Shown here: positions 7,811 through 15,705 of the stretch, piece after piece | Numbering within the stretch: the stretch's first letter is position 1 | How the letters are laid out: each line of letters starts with the position of its first letter | Assembly: GCF_000336615.1 (NCBI RefSeq) | Contig: NZ_AOLW01000015.1 | Span: forward strand, 407,263-471,262 | Direction of reading: 5' to 3' | From: Haloarcula amylolytica JCM 13557 | GTDB lineage: Archaea; Halobacteriota; Halobacteria; Halobacteriales; Haloarculaceae | Length of the DNA: 64,000 bases | Made by a program: the position numbers and the translations under genes | Notes under the pieces: generated by a model | What the model saw: the letters and a program-made list of their open reading frames with translations, nothing else | What the model was told of the DNA's origin: nothing | The model's database searches: none

Positions 7811-8035
7811 TCAGTCGTAGTAGTCTTCGTCCAGCGGGAGTTCAGTCCCGGACGACGTGACTTTGTCGACGGTCGTTTCCAAACAAAGTGTCTCGCTGCA
7901 TTCGGGACAGATGACGGCCACGTCGACCTGTAGAGAGTCATCAGAGTCGTAGATTCCCAGAACCTCCGCGTCAGAGGCGTACAGGTACTCCGCCGACAGT
8001 TCGTGCTCGTGGTCGCGAGCGTAGTCGTACGTCAT
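7811..8035 (-). CDS. 74-aa hypothetical protein with one CPEC motif
   Basis: The product runs from MTYDYARDHEHELSAEYLYA to LPLDEDYYD. It contains CPECSETLC near residues 43-51 and is otherwise strongly acidic. The single Cys cluster could make a half zinc site or a homodimeric one. I do not recognise a family. It ends 50 nt before the 37-residue zinc-finger gene on the same strand and is divergent from the GNAT gene at 8123. Confidence 0.6.
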   Translation of the reverse strand: MTYDYARDHEHELSAEYLYASDAEVLGIYDSDDSLQVDVAVICPECSETLCLETTVDKVTSSGTELPLDEDYYD

Positions 8036-8122
8036 GCATGCCCGCTACACCCGGGTCTGTGTTGATGGTTTCGGCGATTCCCAGTAACAGCACATACAGG
8101 GGACCCGCTCGAAGTTGCGGTC

Positions 8123-8563
8123 ATGAGCGACTTGGAAGTCAGTGTCGGCACCTGGGATGCGTTCGAAGACGCGGCAACAGCCGTCCGAACAGCGGTGTTC
8201 GTCGAGGAACAGGGCGTCTCCGAGGATGAGGAACTCGACGGGAAAGACTCGGACGCCGTCCAGTTTCTGGCCCGTGACGGCGAGTATCCCGTCGGCACCG
8301 CCCGGCTCCGGTTCCCCGAGTCAACGGTCGGCAAGGTCGAACGGGTCGCGGTCCGCGAGCCCTATCGGGGCGACGGCGTCGGCGCAGCGTTGATGCGGGC
8401 CGTCGAAGACGCCGCTCGGGACGACGGCGCGACTACGCTCATACTCCACGCACAGACCCACGTCGAGTCGTTTTACGGGCAACTCGGCTACGAGACGGTT
8501 AGCGACGAATTCGAGGAAGCCGGCATTCCACACGTCGAGATGCGAAAGCGATTGGACGGCTGA
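8123..8563 (+). CDS. GNAT-family N-acetyltransferase (ElaA-like)
   Basis: This 146-residue protein starts MSDLEVSVGTWDAFEDAATA. The acetyl-CoA pyrophosphate loop is seen as VAVREPYRGDGVGAALM at about residues 76-92. VFVEEQGVSEDEELDGKD near residues 25-42 is the ElaA/YjcF-type N-terminal signature. The C-terminal AQTHVESFYGQLGYETVSDE is the family helix that lines the active site. The substrate cannot be inferred. Confidence 0.88.
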   Translation: MSDLEVSVGTWDAFEDAATAVRTAVFVEEQGVSEDEELDGKDSDAVQFLARDGEYPVGTARLRFPESTVGKVERVAVREPYRGDGVGAALMRAVEDAARDDGATTLILHAQTHVESFYGQLGYETVSDEFEEAGIPHVEMRKRLDG

Positions 8564-8699
8564 GCTAACCATACGTGGCCCTGCAGGCGCAGTACGTCGT
8601 GAGGGCTGAGGACGGTTCGCGGACGACCAGTCGTAGCTGTCCCTCGACCACAGTTATCTCAGCACAAACATGTTTCCCTGCTTCCACCCTTTTCGGGAT

Positions 8700-9491
8700 A
8701 TGGCGCGACGAGTCGAGTGGGTGGCAACTGCGAAGACAGTCGCCAGTATCGCGTACGAGAGCGATATCAGGTACATCGCGACGTCGCTAGCGTACTACGC
8801 GTTCATCTCGCTCATGCCGGTGCTGTTGCTCGTTTTCATCGTCTTCGGCCAGCAACTGGCCGGCGTGGTTTCAGTCACTGGCGCGCAGTTTCTCACCCCT
8901 GACACACAGCAACTGCTGTACGAGGGATTGACAGCGGCGACGGGCCGGACAGCGGCGACTGTCCTCTCCGTGGTCGTGCTGGCGTGGAGCGGTGCCAACG
9001 TCGCCGTCGGCGTCCTGACCGTCGTCGAGCGTATCGAGGCGGTGACAGAGCAGCCACTCGCGCGGCAGGTGTGTGACGCCGCAACTGTCCTCGGGACGCT
9101 TACGGCCGCCGTTCTCGTGATACTTGTCCAGAGCGTGTTCCTGGCTCTCTTCGCTGCCGGCCCGCTGAGCGTACTCGTCGGGTTCGCCGTCCTGTTCGTC
9201 GCGCTGACCGTCACGCTGCTGCCCCTGTATTTCGTCCCGTCACGCGTCGCGAGTTCGCCACAAGATGCCCTCCCCGGCGCGATGACGACCGCGATGGGCT
9301 GGACCGCCCTCCACGCAGTGATCCAGTTCTTTGCCGCCAACGCCGGACAGTACGCCATCTACGGCGTCCTCAGCGGGCTCATCCTCATCCTCACGAGCAC
9401 GTACGTGGCCGCGATCGTCCTGATGGTCGGCGTCGTCGTCAACGCAGTGCTCGCCACCGACACTGACGACCTGTACGACGTGAGTGGCTGA
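8700..9491 (+). CDS. YihY/BrkB-family membrane protein
   Basis: The protein has 263 residues from the ATG at 8700 (MARRVEWVATAKTVASIAYE). Six hydrophobic helices are visible, with SLAYYAFISLMPVLLLVFIV near residues 30-49, the family signature. A C-terminal pair ends in VLATDTDDLYDVSG. It was once called ribonuclease BN, but the family is now regarded as membrane proteins of unknown role. An in-frame ATG at 8670 would add ten residues; I prefer 8700 because MARRVEW fits a cytoplasmic N terminus. Confidence 0.85.
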   Translation: MARRVEWVATAKTVASIAYESDIRYIATSLAYYAFISLMPVLLLVFIVFGQQLAGVVSVTGAQFLTPDTQQLLYEGLTAATGRTAATVLSVVVLAWSGANVAVGVLTVVERIEAVTEQPLARQVCDAATVLGTLTAAVLVILVQSVFLALFAAGPLSVLVGFAVLFVALTVTLLPLYFVPSRVASSPQDALPGAMTTAMGWTALHAVIQFFAANAGQYAIYGVLSGLILILTSTYVAAIVLMVGVVVNAVLATDTDDLYDVSG

Positions 9492-9580
9492 GTCTGTAAA
9501 CGTCGCCACTTTCCACCGCTCGTTCCATCGTTCACTCCGTCCGGTAGCTGCTTCGCTCCCACAGAGAGGGCGTCGCAAAA

Positions 9581-9603
9581 ACGGGCCGGAAGGGATTTGA
9601 ACC
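9581..9603 (-). repeat. Truncated copy of the tRNA-Lys 3' end
   Basis: GGGCCGGAAGGGATTTGAAC (9583-9602) is identical to the 3' end of the tRNA-Lys gene (9699-9718), in the same orientation and 116 bp away. The similarity continues leftwards (GTCGCAAAA, and GTAGC.GCTT.GCTCC further out) into DNA beyond the gene end. The duplicated unit therefore included flanking DNA, not only the tRNA. The 5' two thirds of the tRNA is missing, so this is not a gene. A tandem duplication or an attachment-site scar are both possible. Confidence 0.8.
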
Positions 9604-9697
9604 ACGGTCGGACGTGCTCGCTTCGCTGTGCACGCCCTCCCTGGTTCAAAACCGCTTCGTAGCCGCTTTGCTCCTCGCGAAGTGTTCGTCGCAAAAG

Positions 9698-9771
9698 CGG
9701 GCCGGAAGGGATTTGAACCCTCGACCGACGGCTTAAGAGGCCGTCGCTCTGCCAGACTGAGCTACCGGCCC
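9698..9771 (-). tRNA. tRNA-Lys (CTT anticodon)
   Basis: The acceptor stem is GGGCCGG (from 9771) with CCGGCCC plus discriminator G (to 9698). The D arm GCTC..GAGC, anticodon stem ACGGC/GCCGT with loop CTCTTAA (anticodon CTT), and T arm GAGGG/CCCTT with loop TTCAAAT are all present. The length is 74 nt, with no intron and no encoded CCA. Its 3' end is duplicated in truncated form 116 bp downstream. Confidence 0.95.
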
Positions 9772-9882
9772 AGTGCACTCAATGCTCTGGACGGCCCGGT
9801 AAAATAGGTTTTCATTCGGACGCCTCGTGTCGGTCGGTCTCACGTTTCTTGTACACACCAGTCAGCTAGCGGCGGTGAACTG

Positions 9883-9962
9883 ATACTGCCGGCTGTAAGT
9901 CTGTGAAGGATCTCGCCACCTCGGGGTGGCGAATCTCTTGAAATAGTTACAGCCGGCAGTAT
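9883..9962. repeat. 80-bp nested palindrome (MITE-like or IS-end remnant)
   Basis: A perfect 16-bp inverted repeat, ATACTGCCGGCTGTAA at 9883-9898 and its complement at 9947-9962, encloses 48 bp. Inside is a second perfect hairpin, TCGCCACC-TCGG-GGTGGCGA (9913-9932). The block lies just beyond the stop of a degenerate transposase C terminus. It may be the terminal-repeat remnant of that IS, or a MITE that uses the same ends. No flanking target duplication is obvious. Confidence 0.6.
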
Positions 9963-9987
9963 GAGAGAAGAATCGCACAGGGTACGA

Positions 9988-10103
9988 CTATGCCTGCGCT
10001 TGACGGCGTTTGACGCCCTCTCGAACCGATCTTTCAGGAGAGCGTTCCCAGTTGTTGGAGAAATAGCTGGCATTAAAGAGGCTTGACGCCAAGCGATACA
10101 GAC
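9988..10103 (-). pseudogene. Transposase C-terminal remnant
   Basis: Reading leftwards to the TAG at 9988-9990 gives about 37 residues ending YFSNNWERSPERSVREGV then KRRQAQA. This has the look of a haloarchaeal IS transposase tail: the SNNWERSPE pattern and a basic end. An in-frame TAG near 10104 and the start of the next gene remove everything upstream. The remnant ends 26 nt before the palindromic IS-like end at 9947-9962. The IS family could not be named from memory with confidence. Confidence 0.55.
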
Positions 10104-10107
10104 ACTA

Positions 10108-11571
10108 ATGAGTACAGCCAGCGGCATCACGATGGCCTCTATGTCGACCTACGCCATCCTCGGGTGTGGGAGTGTTGGCCACGCCGTGGCGGAAGAACTC
10201 GTCGAGGAGGGGAAAGACGTACTCATCCTCGACGCGGACGAGGGGCGAGTCGAGGCCCTCCGCGATCAGGACCTCAACGCACAGCAGGCAGACATCTGCG
10301 AGACTGACGTCGCCCAGACGGTCGCCGACCGCGACGTGGTGCTCATCATGTCCCCGGACGTGAACGCCAACGCCGAAGCGGTACAGAACATCCGCGAGTC
10401 CGGTGGCGAGCAGTTCATCGTCGCCCGCGCCGACGACCCGGTGTCGGCCGACGACCTCACTGAGCTCGGTGCGGACGTGGTCATCAACCCTTCCGCAGTC
10501 ATCGCGGACTCGGCGCTTCGAGCGCTGGAAACCGGGGAGCTGGAGTACAAGGCCTCACAGCTCGGGGACGTCATCGACGGGACCGAAGAGCGCATGGCAA
10601 TACTTATCCACCGGTCGCCGGACCCCGACTCCATCGCTTCAGCCGCCGCGTTGCGGGCCATCGCCGCGAGCCGCGACGTGGAGGCCGACATCATCTACGA
10701 GGGCGAGATCGGGCACCAGGAGAACCGCGCGTTCGTCAATCTCCTGGGTATCGAACTGACCTCGAACGAGGACGTCGACCTCGACGACTACGACACGTTC
10801 GCGCTGGTGGACGTCGCCAAGGGTGGGGAACCGGCTATCGAGTCCGTCGATATCGTCGTCGATCACTACGAGCACGAACACGAACTGGAACACGACGCCG
10901 CCTTCTCCGATATCCGGCCGAACATCTCGGCCACGTCGACGATTCTCACGAAATACATTCAGGAACTGGACCTCAATCTCGACCAGAGCGTCGCCACGGC
11001 GCTGCTGTACGGCATCCGCGCCGAGACGCTGGATTTCAAGCGGGACACGACGCCGGCGGACCTGACCGCCGCGGCGTACCTGTATCCCTTCGCCGACCAC
11101 GACACACTCGAACAGGTCGAATCGCCGTCGATGAGTCCGGAGACGCTCGACGTGCTCGCCGAAGCGATCCGGAACCGCGAGGTTCAGGGGAGCCATCTCG
11201 TCTCCAACGCCGGATTCATTCGGGACCGCGACGCGCTGGCGCAGGCGGCCCAGCACCTCCTCAATCTGGAGGGCATCACGACCACAGCCGTGTTTGCCAT
11301 CGCCGACGACACCATCTACCTCGCCGCGCGCTCGAAGGACATCCGGATGAACATCGGCAAGGTGCTGTCGGACGCGTTCGGCGGGATGGGCGAGACGGCG
11401 GGTCACTCCACTGACGCCAGCGTCGAGATACCGCTCGGCATCTTCACCGGTTTAGATACGAGCGACGACAACAGAGACACCCTGCTAGAACTCACTGAAG
11501 AAGCAGTCAAGCGGAAACTGTTCGAAGCGATGGGTGTCGACAGCAGTAGCGAGAGTTCGAACGGAAACTAG
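10108..11571 (+). CDS. TrkA-N / DHH-family phosphoesterase fusion
   Basis: This is a 487-residue two-part protein. Residues about 14-130 are a TrkA-N (RCK) Rossmann domain with ILGCGSVGHAVAEEL and the acidic ILDAD binding nucleotide. Residues about 165-480 are a DHH/DHHA1 phosphoesterase with HRSPDPDSIASAAAL and the variant VVDHYEHEHE in place of a strict DHH. The C terminus holds the DHHA1 substrate motif (FGGMGETAGHSTDAS). DHH proteins cleave phosphodiesters such as cyclic dinucleotides or nanoRNA, and the RCK part suggests ligand control; both are inference here. An ATG at 10141 (MSTYAILGCG) is an equally good start. Confidence 0.87.
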   Translation: MSTASGITMASMSTYAILGCGSVGHAVAEELVEEGKDVLILDADEGRVEALRDQDLNAQQADICETDVAQTVADRDVVLIMSPDVNANAEAVQNIRESGGEQFIVARADDPVSADDLTELGADVVINPSAVIADSALRALETGELEYKASQLGDVIDGTEERMAILIHRSPDPDSIASAAALRAIAASRDVEADIIYEGEIGHQENRAFVNLLGIELTSNEDVDLDDYDTFALVDVAKGGEPAIESVDIVVDHYEHEHELEHDAAFSDIRPNISATSTILTKYIQELDLNLDQSVATALLYGIRAETLDFKRDTTPADLTAAAYLYPFADHDTLEQVESPSMSPETLDVLAEAIRNREVQGSHLVSNAGFIRDRDALAQAAQHLLNLEGITTTAVFAIADDTIYLAARSKDIRMNIGKVLSDAFGGMGETAGHSTDASVEIPLGIFTGLDTSDDNRDTLLELTEEAVKRKLFEAMGVDSSSESSNGN

Positions 11572-11873
11572 GCGGGGACTTCCTCTTCCTCGTCGCCGGC
11601 TTCGGGCTGGCGGAGCCGTTCGACGATATCGCTGACGATGACGACATCGCCGACAGCCTGAACCCACCGGTACGGAATGATGACGCCCCGGGCTGTGTTC
11701 ACTTCTTCGTCGAACAGCTCCGTGTTGAGCTGGGTGAGTGCCAGCCCCGTCACTTCCTTGCGGTCGAGTTCCAGCCGAAGGTCTTCGACTTCGCCGACGA
11801 ACACGCCGTTTTTCGAATACACCTCGCGACCCACGAGGGCTGTAATCTCCTGTGGTAGATTCTCCATTCCCAT
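11568..11873 (-). CDS. PRC-barrel domain protein
   Basis: The protein has 101 residues starting MGMENLPQEITALVGREVYS. The PRC-barrel core is visible in REVYSKNGVFVGEVEDLRLE and GVIIPYRWVQAVGDVVIVSD. The tail is acidic (PEAGDEEEEVPA). Archaeal PRC-barrel proteins include partners of FtsZ-based division and RNA-processing factors. This single-domain form cannot be assigned more closely. Its stop overlaps the convergent DHH gene stop by 4 nt. An in-frame Met at residue 3 is an alternative start. Confidence 0.85.
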   Translation of the reverse strand: MGMENLPQEITALVGREVYSKNGVFVGEVEDLRLELDRKEVTGLALTQLNTELFDEEVNTARGVIIPYRWVQAVGDVVIVSDIVERLRQPEAGDEEEEVPA

Positions 11874-12028
11874 ACGACGGTGGTTGGTCGGACGGCTTAT
11901 AAAGCTTCTTTGCGACTGAAACGTCTATGGCTCGGGGGAGCAAATGCTACAAGATGCCCCCGGACAACGACTGCTGGCCGCACTCTGATGCCGCTGCCAG
12001 CGTCCCCACACAGGGAGCAGTCGCCTGT

Positions 12029-12114
12029 CTATAGTAACAATTGAAACGAATTACACACTGATCGCACTGCCATCGTGCGATCAGGTGTGCATTGATTTTC
12101 AATGGCTACTATAG
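12029..12114. mobile_element. 86-bp MITE, copy A
   Basis: The ends CTATAGTAACAATTGAAA and TTTCAATGGCTACTATAG are 18-bp inverted repeats with two mismatches. The centre is a 9-10-bp hairpin, TGATCGCAC..GTGCGATCA. Copy B at 62082-62167 is identical at 83 of 86 positions. There is no coding potential, so it depends on a transposase elsewhere. It lies immediately upstream of the redoxin-like gene; an ATG at 12102 inside its right arm is in frame with that gene, so the element may supply leader sequence. Confidence 0.88.
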
Positions 12115-12152
12115 GTCGCGGGACTTTTGTCCCGCTTCCCCGTTCGCTCGGT

Positions 12153-12608
12153 ATGCTCAGCCCTGGCGACCCGGCCCCGGACTTTGACCTGCAGGGGACC
12201 GCTGATGGAGGTGTTGGTGCCTATCGCCTGTCGGCTGCGACGAACCGCACGCCGGCGGTCGTCGCCTTTCTCCCCGGCGACGACCCCGATTCGCGGAGCC
12301 TCCTCACCGAGTTAGCCCAGACAGACTGGGCGAGCGTCTCTGACGCTGTAGCAGTCTTTGGCGTTCTCCCGGTAGGTATCGACGACTGTCAGTCGCTCGC
12401 GGCGGCGCTGTCGCTCCCCTACCCGCTGCTGGCCGACACCCACGGCGTCGCTGCGCAGTTCGGCGTCCGAAAACAGGACGGGAGCATGCAGCGAGCGGCG
12501 TTCGTCGTTGACAAGCGATGTCGTGTTCGGGCGGCGACAGCATTCGATGATTTGGACGGGACCGTACCGGACCTCGACACGGTTCTGCGTGGCCTCGCCG
12601 AGTTGTAG
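12153..12608 (+). CDS. Peroxiredoxin-fold protein lacking the peroxidatic cysteine
   Basis: The product has 151 residues starting MLSPGDPAPDFDLQGTADGG. PGDPAPDFDL is the usual AhpC/TSA N terminus and VVAFLPG the usual strand before the active loop. The loop then reads DDPDSRSLLTEL, so the expected VCT or equivalent Cys is absent. PLLADTHGVAAQFGV and RAAFVVDKRCRVR match the rest of the fold. The two Cys present (DDCQS, DKRCR) are not at the active site. It is probably non-catalytic as a peroxidase. An in-frame ATG at 12102 lies within the MITE and would add 17 residues. Confidence 0.8.
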   Translation: MLSPGDPAPDFDLQGTADGGVGAYRLSAATNRTPAVVAFLPGDDPDSRSLLTELAQTDWASVSDAVAVFGVLPVGIDDCQSLAAALSLPYPLLADTHGVAAQFGVRKQDGSMQRAAFVVDKRCRVRAATAFDDLDGTVPDLDTVLRGLAEL

Positions 12609-13148
12609 CTACTCACCGCGGTCCAGTTCACCCTCTAGCAGTCCATAGAGATACACGTCCTCGTAGCGGCCGTCACGGAACCAGTGGTCCCGCATCGTCC
12701 CCTCCCGCTTGAACCCCGCCTTTTCGAGCACGCGTTGGGACCCCTCGTTGCCGGCGAAGACCTTCGCGTACACCCGGTGGAACCGCCGCTCCTGAAAGGC
12801 GTACTCGGTGAGCGTCCGGACGGCGTCGGTCGCGTAGCCGTTGCCCCACGCGTCCGGCGTGAGCCAGTAGCCGACCTCGGCTATCCCCATTCGGTCCGTG
12901 ACGTCGTTCAGCCCAATGATACCGACCGCCTCGCTGTCGACACAGACGAGCAAATGGACGTCATCGGTCTCGCCGCTGGCAACGGATTCGACCCACTCGC
13001 GTTCAGCCCGCTCGGATATCGGCTCCGTGGCTGAGAGGCCGTGTCTGACATCCGGGTCGTTGATGGTCTCTTGCAGGAACTCGACATCTTCGTCTTCGAC
13101 CGTTCGGAGCGTGATTGTCTCGCCCCGGAGGAATGTTGGTCCGGGCAT
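12609..13148 (-). CDS. GNAT N-acetyltransferase, RimJ/RimL type (copy 1)
   Basis: This 179-residue protein starts MPGPTFLRGETITLRTVEDE. It has EVGYWLTPDAWGNGYATDAV as the acetyl-CoA binding strand and loop and GNEGSQRVLEKAGFKREGT as the C-terminal helix and strand. RimJ/RimL-type enzymes acetylate protein N termini or small amines. The stop is adjacent to the redoxin-like gene stop. It is closely related to the next gene upstream (13204-13728), with the same N-terminal PGP.F..GE..TLR motif, which indicates tandem duplication. The ATG at 13148 matches the start of the paralogue. Confidence 0.9.
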   Translation of the reverse strand: MPGPTFLRGETITLRTVEDEDVEFLQETINDPDVRHGLSATEPISERAEREWVESVASGETDDVHLLVCVDSEAVGIIGLNDVTDRMGIAEVGYWLTPDAWGNGYATDAVRTLTEYAFQERRFHRVYAKVFAGNEGSQRVLEKAGFKREGTMRDHWFRDGRYEDVYLYGLLEGELDRGE

Positions 13149-13203
13149 ACACAAGCCGACGAAGGGGTAGTGAAAGAAGCTTCGGTAGGCGTGTGAGTGA
13201 CTA

Positions 13204-13728
13204 TCAATCTCCCCACTCGTCAGCGAGCAGGCCATACTCCAGCAGGTCGACGTACTCGCCGTCGACGAAGGCGTGGTCGCGGCGTCGGCCCTCCTGCTGG
13301 AATCCCACTTTCTCCAGCACACGCGCGGAGGCCGGGTTGGTGGCGTAGCAGTCCGCTCCGAGTTTGTTCAATCGCAGTTCCCGAAACGCGTACTGTGCGA
13401 GACAGTCGACAGCGTCGGTCGCGTAGCCGTTGCCCCAGTGGTCCGGGCACATCGAGTACCCGAGCAAACCAAACCCCCACGGGTGGTGGTCTTCGTGAAG
13501 CATACACGTCCCCACCGGCTCGTCGCCCACACAGACGACGAAGTGCGTGTCGGCATCGCGGCTGTCGAGGGCTTCGGCGGCTGGCTCGGAGAGTGGGTCG
13601 GTGAACCCGATGTTTTGCCGAATCTGGGGCTCGTTTAACAGCCGCTGTAACAGGTCGCTATCGGCTGCTTGCTGTGGGCGGAGTGTCACCTGCTCGCCGT
13701 GGATGAACACTGGTCCTGGCACGCACAA
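13204..13728 (-). CDS. GNAT N-acetyltransferase, RimJ/RimL type (copy 2)
   Basis: This 174-residue protein starts MCVPGPVFIHGEQVTLRPQQ. It shares MCPDHWGNGYATDAVDCLAQ and NPASARVLEKVGFQQEGR with its neighbour, but its middle (HEDHHPWGFGLLGYS) differs, so substrates may have diverged. It lies 55 nt upstream of copy 1 on the same strand and could be co-transcribed. It is divergent from the endonuclease III gene. Confidence 0.9.
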   Translation of the reverse strand: MCVPGPVFIHGEQVTLRPQQAADSDLLQRLLNEPQIRQNIGFTDPLSEPAAEALDSRDADTHFVVCVGDEPVGTCMLHEDHHPWGFGLLGYSMCPDHWGNGYATDAVDCLAQYAFRELRLNKLGADCYATNPASARVLEKVGFQQEGRRRDHAFVDGEYVDLLEYGLLADEWGD

Positions 13729-13839
13729 GAGTGGTCATAGTTGACACAAGGGTGTTGCCGTGGTATGTGTAATGATACCAGTTGTAGACCAGACGGCGAA
13801 GAACGACACGTCAAAGGGACCTCAGCACTGCTCTGCGGT

Positions 13840-14523
13840 ATGGGAACGCCGCTGGAGTCACACGAAGAACAGGCAACAGAGGTCGTCGACCGCCTCCACG
13901 AGGAATACCCCGATTCGGCTATCTCACTGAACTACAGCAACCGCCTGGAACTGCTGATCGCCGTCGTCCTCTCCGCACAGTGTACAGACGAGCGAGTCAA
14001 CGAGGTCACGGCGGACCTGTTCGAAAAGTACCAGAGCGCCGAGGACTACGCCGAAGCTACCGAGGAGCAACTCGCCGAGGACATCTACGGCATCACCTTT
14101 CACAACAACAAAGGCGGCTACCTTCAGGGAATCGGTGAGATTCTGACCGAGGAACACGACGGCGAGGTGCCTGACACGATGTCGGCGCTGACCGACCTCC
14201 CGGGCGTGGGCCGCAAGACGGCGAACGTCGTCCTCCAGCACGGCCACGACATCGTCGAAGGTATCGTCGTCGACACGCACGTCCAGCGGCTCTCTCGGCG
14301 ACTGGGACTCACCGAGGAAGAACGGCCGGAAGCCATCGAGCAGGACCTGCTCGACGTGGTGCCCAGCGGCGAGTGGCAGCAGTTCACGCACCTGCTCATC
14401 GACCACGGCCGGGCGGTCTGTGGCGCGCGCTCCGCGGACTGTGAGGCGTGCGTGCTCGCAGATATCTGTCCCTCCGCAAAGGGCGACAGCGACGTCGACC
14501 TCGCCAGCGGCGAGGCGTGGTAG
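13840..14523 (+). CDS. nth: Endonuclease III, DNA glycosylase/AP lyase
   Basis: The enzyme has 227 residues starting MGTPLESHEEQATEVVDRLH. The helix-hairpin-helix LPGVGRKTANVVL carries the catalytic Lys, and VVDTHVQRLSRRLG carries the catalytic Asp. The C-terminal [4Fe-4S] ligands follow as CGARSADCEACVLADIC (Cys-x6-Cys-x2-Cys-x5-Cys). It removes oxidised pyrimidines in base-excision repair. The ATG at 13840 was preferred over an earlier in-frame ATG at 13741 whose extension is basic and Cys-rich, unlike the family. Confidence 0.95.
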   Translation: MGTPLESHEEQATEVVDRLHEEYPDSAISLNYSNRLELLIAVVLSAQCTDERVNEVTADLFEKYQSAEDYAEATEEQLAEDIYGITFHNNKGGYLQGIGEILTEEHDGEVPDTMSALTDLPGVGRKTANVVLQHGHDIVEGIVVDTHVQRLSRRLGLTEEERPEAIEQDLLDVVPSGEWQQFTHLLIDHGRAVCGARSADCEACVLADICPSAKGDSDVDLASGEAW

Positions 14524-14538
14524 CCCCGCGCGAGGCCT

Positions 14539-15045
14539 TCAGCTGTCGTCCTCTCCGAGTCGAACCGTGAGAACAGGGACATCGGACGTTCTGACGACTT
14601 TTTCCGCGACGCTACCGAGGAGATATCGCTCGACGCCCGTTCGGCCGTGGGTCCCCATGACGATGAGGTCGATGTCGTTCTCGTCGACGTAGTCGAGGAT
14701 CGCGCTGTGTGGTGGGCCGCGTTCGACGGCGGTGACGGTGTCGACTCCGTCGACCTCGTCTGCCGCCGCGTCGACGATGGCCTGTGACCGCTCCCGCAGC
14801 GACGATTCGATGTTGTGTTCTTCGTTGACCATCCCCGACTCCGACTCGTCGTGCTCCTCCGCAGTCATGCCGGTCGTTGCCCCTTCCGGGCCTGGGGCAG
14901 TCATCCCGATATGCGGCGACGACGTATCGAGGACGGTCATGATGTGTAACGTCGCGTTGTGCGTTTCGGCGAGAGTGCGTGCGTGTGCCAGCGCGGCTTC
15001 TGCTCCGGAACTACCGTCCGTCGGAAAGAGGATGTGTTCGTACAT
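14539..15045 (-). CDS. Universal stress protein, UspA family
   Basis: The product has 168 residues starting MYEHILFPTDGSSGAEAALA. The ATP-binding signature is complete: PTDGSSGAE at the first strand and VMGTHGRTGVERYLLGSVAEKVV at the end. A 25-residue Met/Glu-rich loop (HIGMTAPGPEGATTGM and onward) in the middle is longer than usual. A GTG three codons upstream is possible. It converges on nth with 15 nt between stops. Confidence 0.92.
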   Translation of the reverse strand: MYEHILFPTDGSSGAEAALAHARTLAETHNATLHIMTVLDTSSPHIGMTAPGPEGATTGMTAEEHDESESGMVNEEHNIESSLRERSQAIVDAAADEVDGVDTVTAVERGPPHSAILDYVDENDIDLIVMGTHGRTGVERYLLGSVAEKVVRTSDVPVLTVRLGEDDS

Positions 15046-15135
15046 TGGAACCACAGCTAGCGATGGACATGCAATGCTAATGAAACATCTAGTCCGTTCG
15101 CAGATTCCGAGAATCAGATCCGCTATCGACGGCGC

Positions 15136-15618
15136 TCACGCCACGTAGCGGAGGGCGTACCGAGCGATACCGACCAGATACGCCAGCAGCCAGAAGATGA
15201 CGTATCCGAACACGCCGATACGGAGCCGCGAGCGCCAGTGGCTGAACGTCTCGTCCCCGATTTCGTCCAGCAACAGGTCTTCGTCGTACTCGTTGTAGAG
15301 GTCGTGCTCCCGTTTTGCACGAAAGATCCGAACGATTCCCGTTCCGCCGAAGGCGAGTAGCGCGTAGGCCTGCAGGCCGAGCATCGCGTGGACGGCGGAC
15401 AGGCCGCCGAGCTGGTCCGGCAGGCGAGGGATCATCCAGAACACCATCGGGACAGTGGTCAACACCAGCCCCGTCGTGACGAACTTCAGATGGTGCACGA
15501 GCACGTCCCAGGTGACCGGCTCCGTCTCGATGATGTAATACGCGCCGTACAGGAAACAGGGGAGGCTGAGGCTCACCGACAGTAACACGACTGTGGCCAC
15601 GAGGCCGTCCGACACCAT
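15136..15618 (-). CDS. Membrane protein, DUF7321-like, at the edge of the bc-complex cluster
   Basis: The protein has 160 residues starting MVSDGLVATVVLLSVSLSLP. Hydrophobic helices lie at about residues 4-28, 44-63, 75-95 and 133-157. A charged cytoplasmic loop, FRAKREHDLYNEYDEDLLLD, separates the last two. It is divergent from the DUF7319-like gene, and in haloarchaea I recall these families beside the halocyanin/Rieske/cytochrome b genes. No cofactor motif is visible. A role as an accessory subunit of the respiratory complex is inference. Confidence 0.7.
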   Translation of the reverse strand: MVSDGLVATVVLLSVSLSLPCFLYGAYYIIETEPVTWDVLVHHLKFVTTGLVLTTVPMVFWMIPRLPDQLGGLSAVHAMLGLQAYALLAFGGTGIVRIFRAKREHDLYNEYDEDLLLDEIGDETFSHWRSRLRIGVFGYVIFWLLAYLVGIARYALRYVA

Positions 15619-15705
15619 AGGCCGACCTAGGGACAGTGCTCGCTAAAGACTGCCGGATGCAGAAGGTCAGAACTTGTAAGCCGTCGCGGTCCGTATACCC
15701 GAGCA

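Noticed and set aside
9581-9603. Second functional tRNA
   Set aside because: Only the 3' third is present; there is no anticodon arm or 5' acceptor strand.
9840-10130. 96-residue minus-strand frame over the IS scar
   Set aside because: A different minus frame gives the SNNWERSPE transposase tail, so this frame is a shadow of the remnant.
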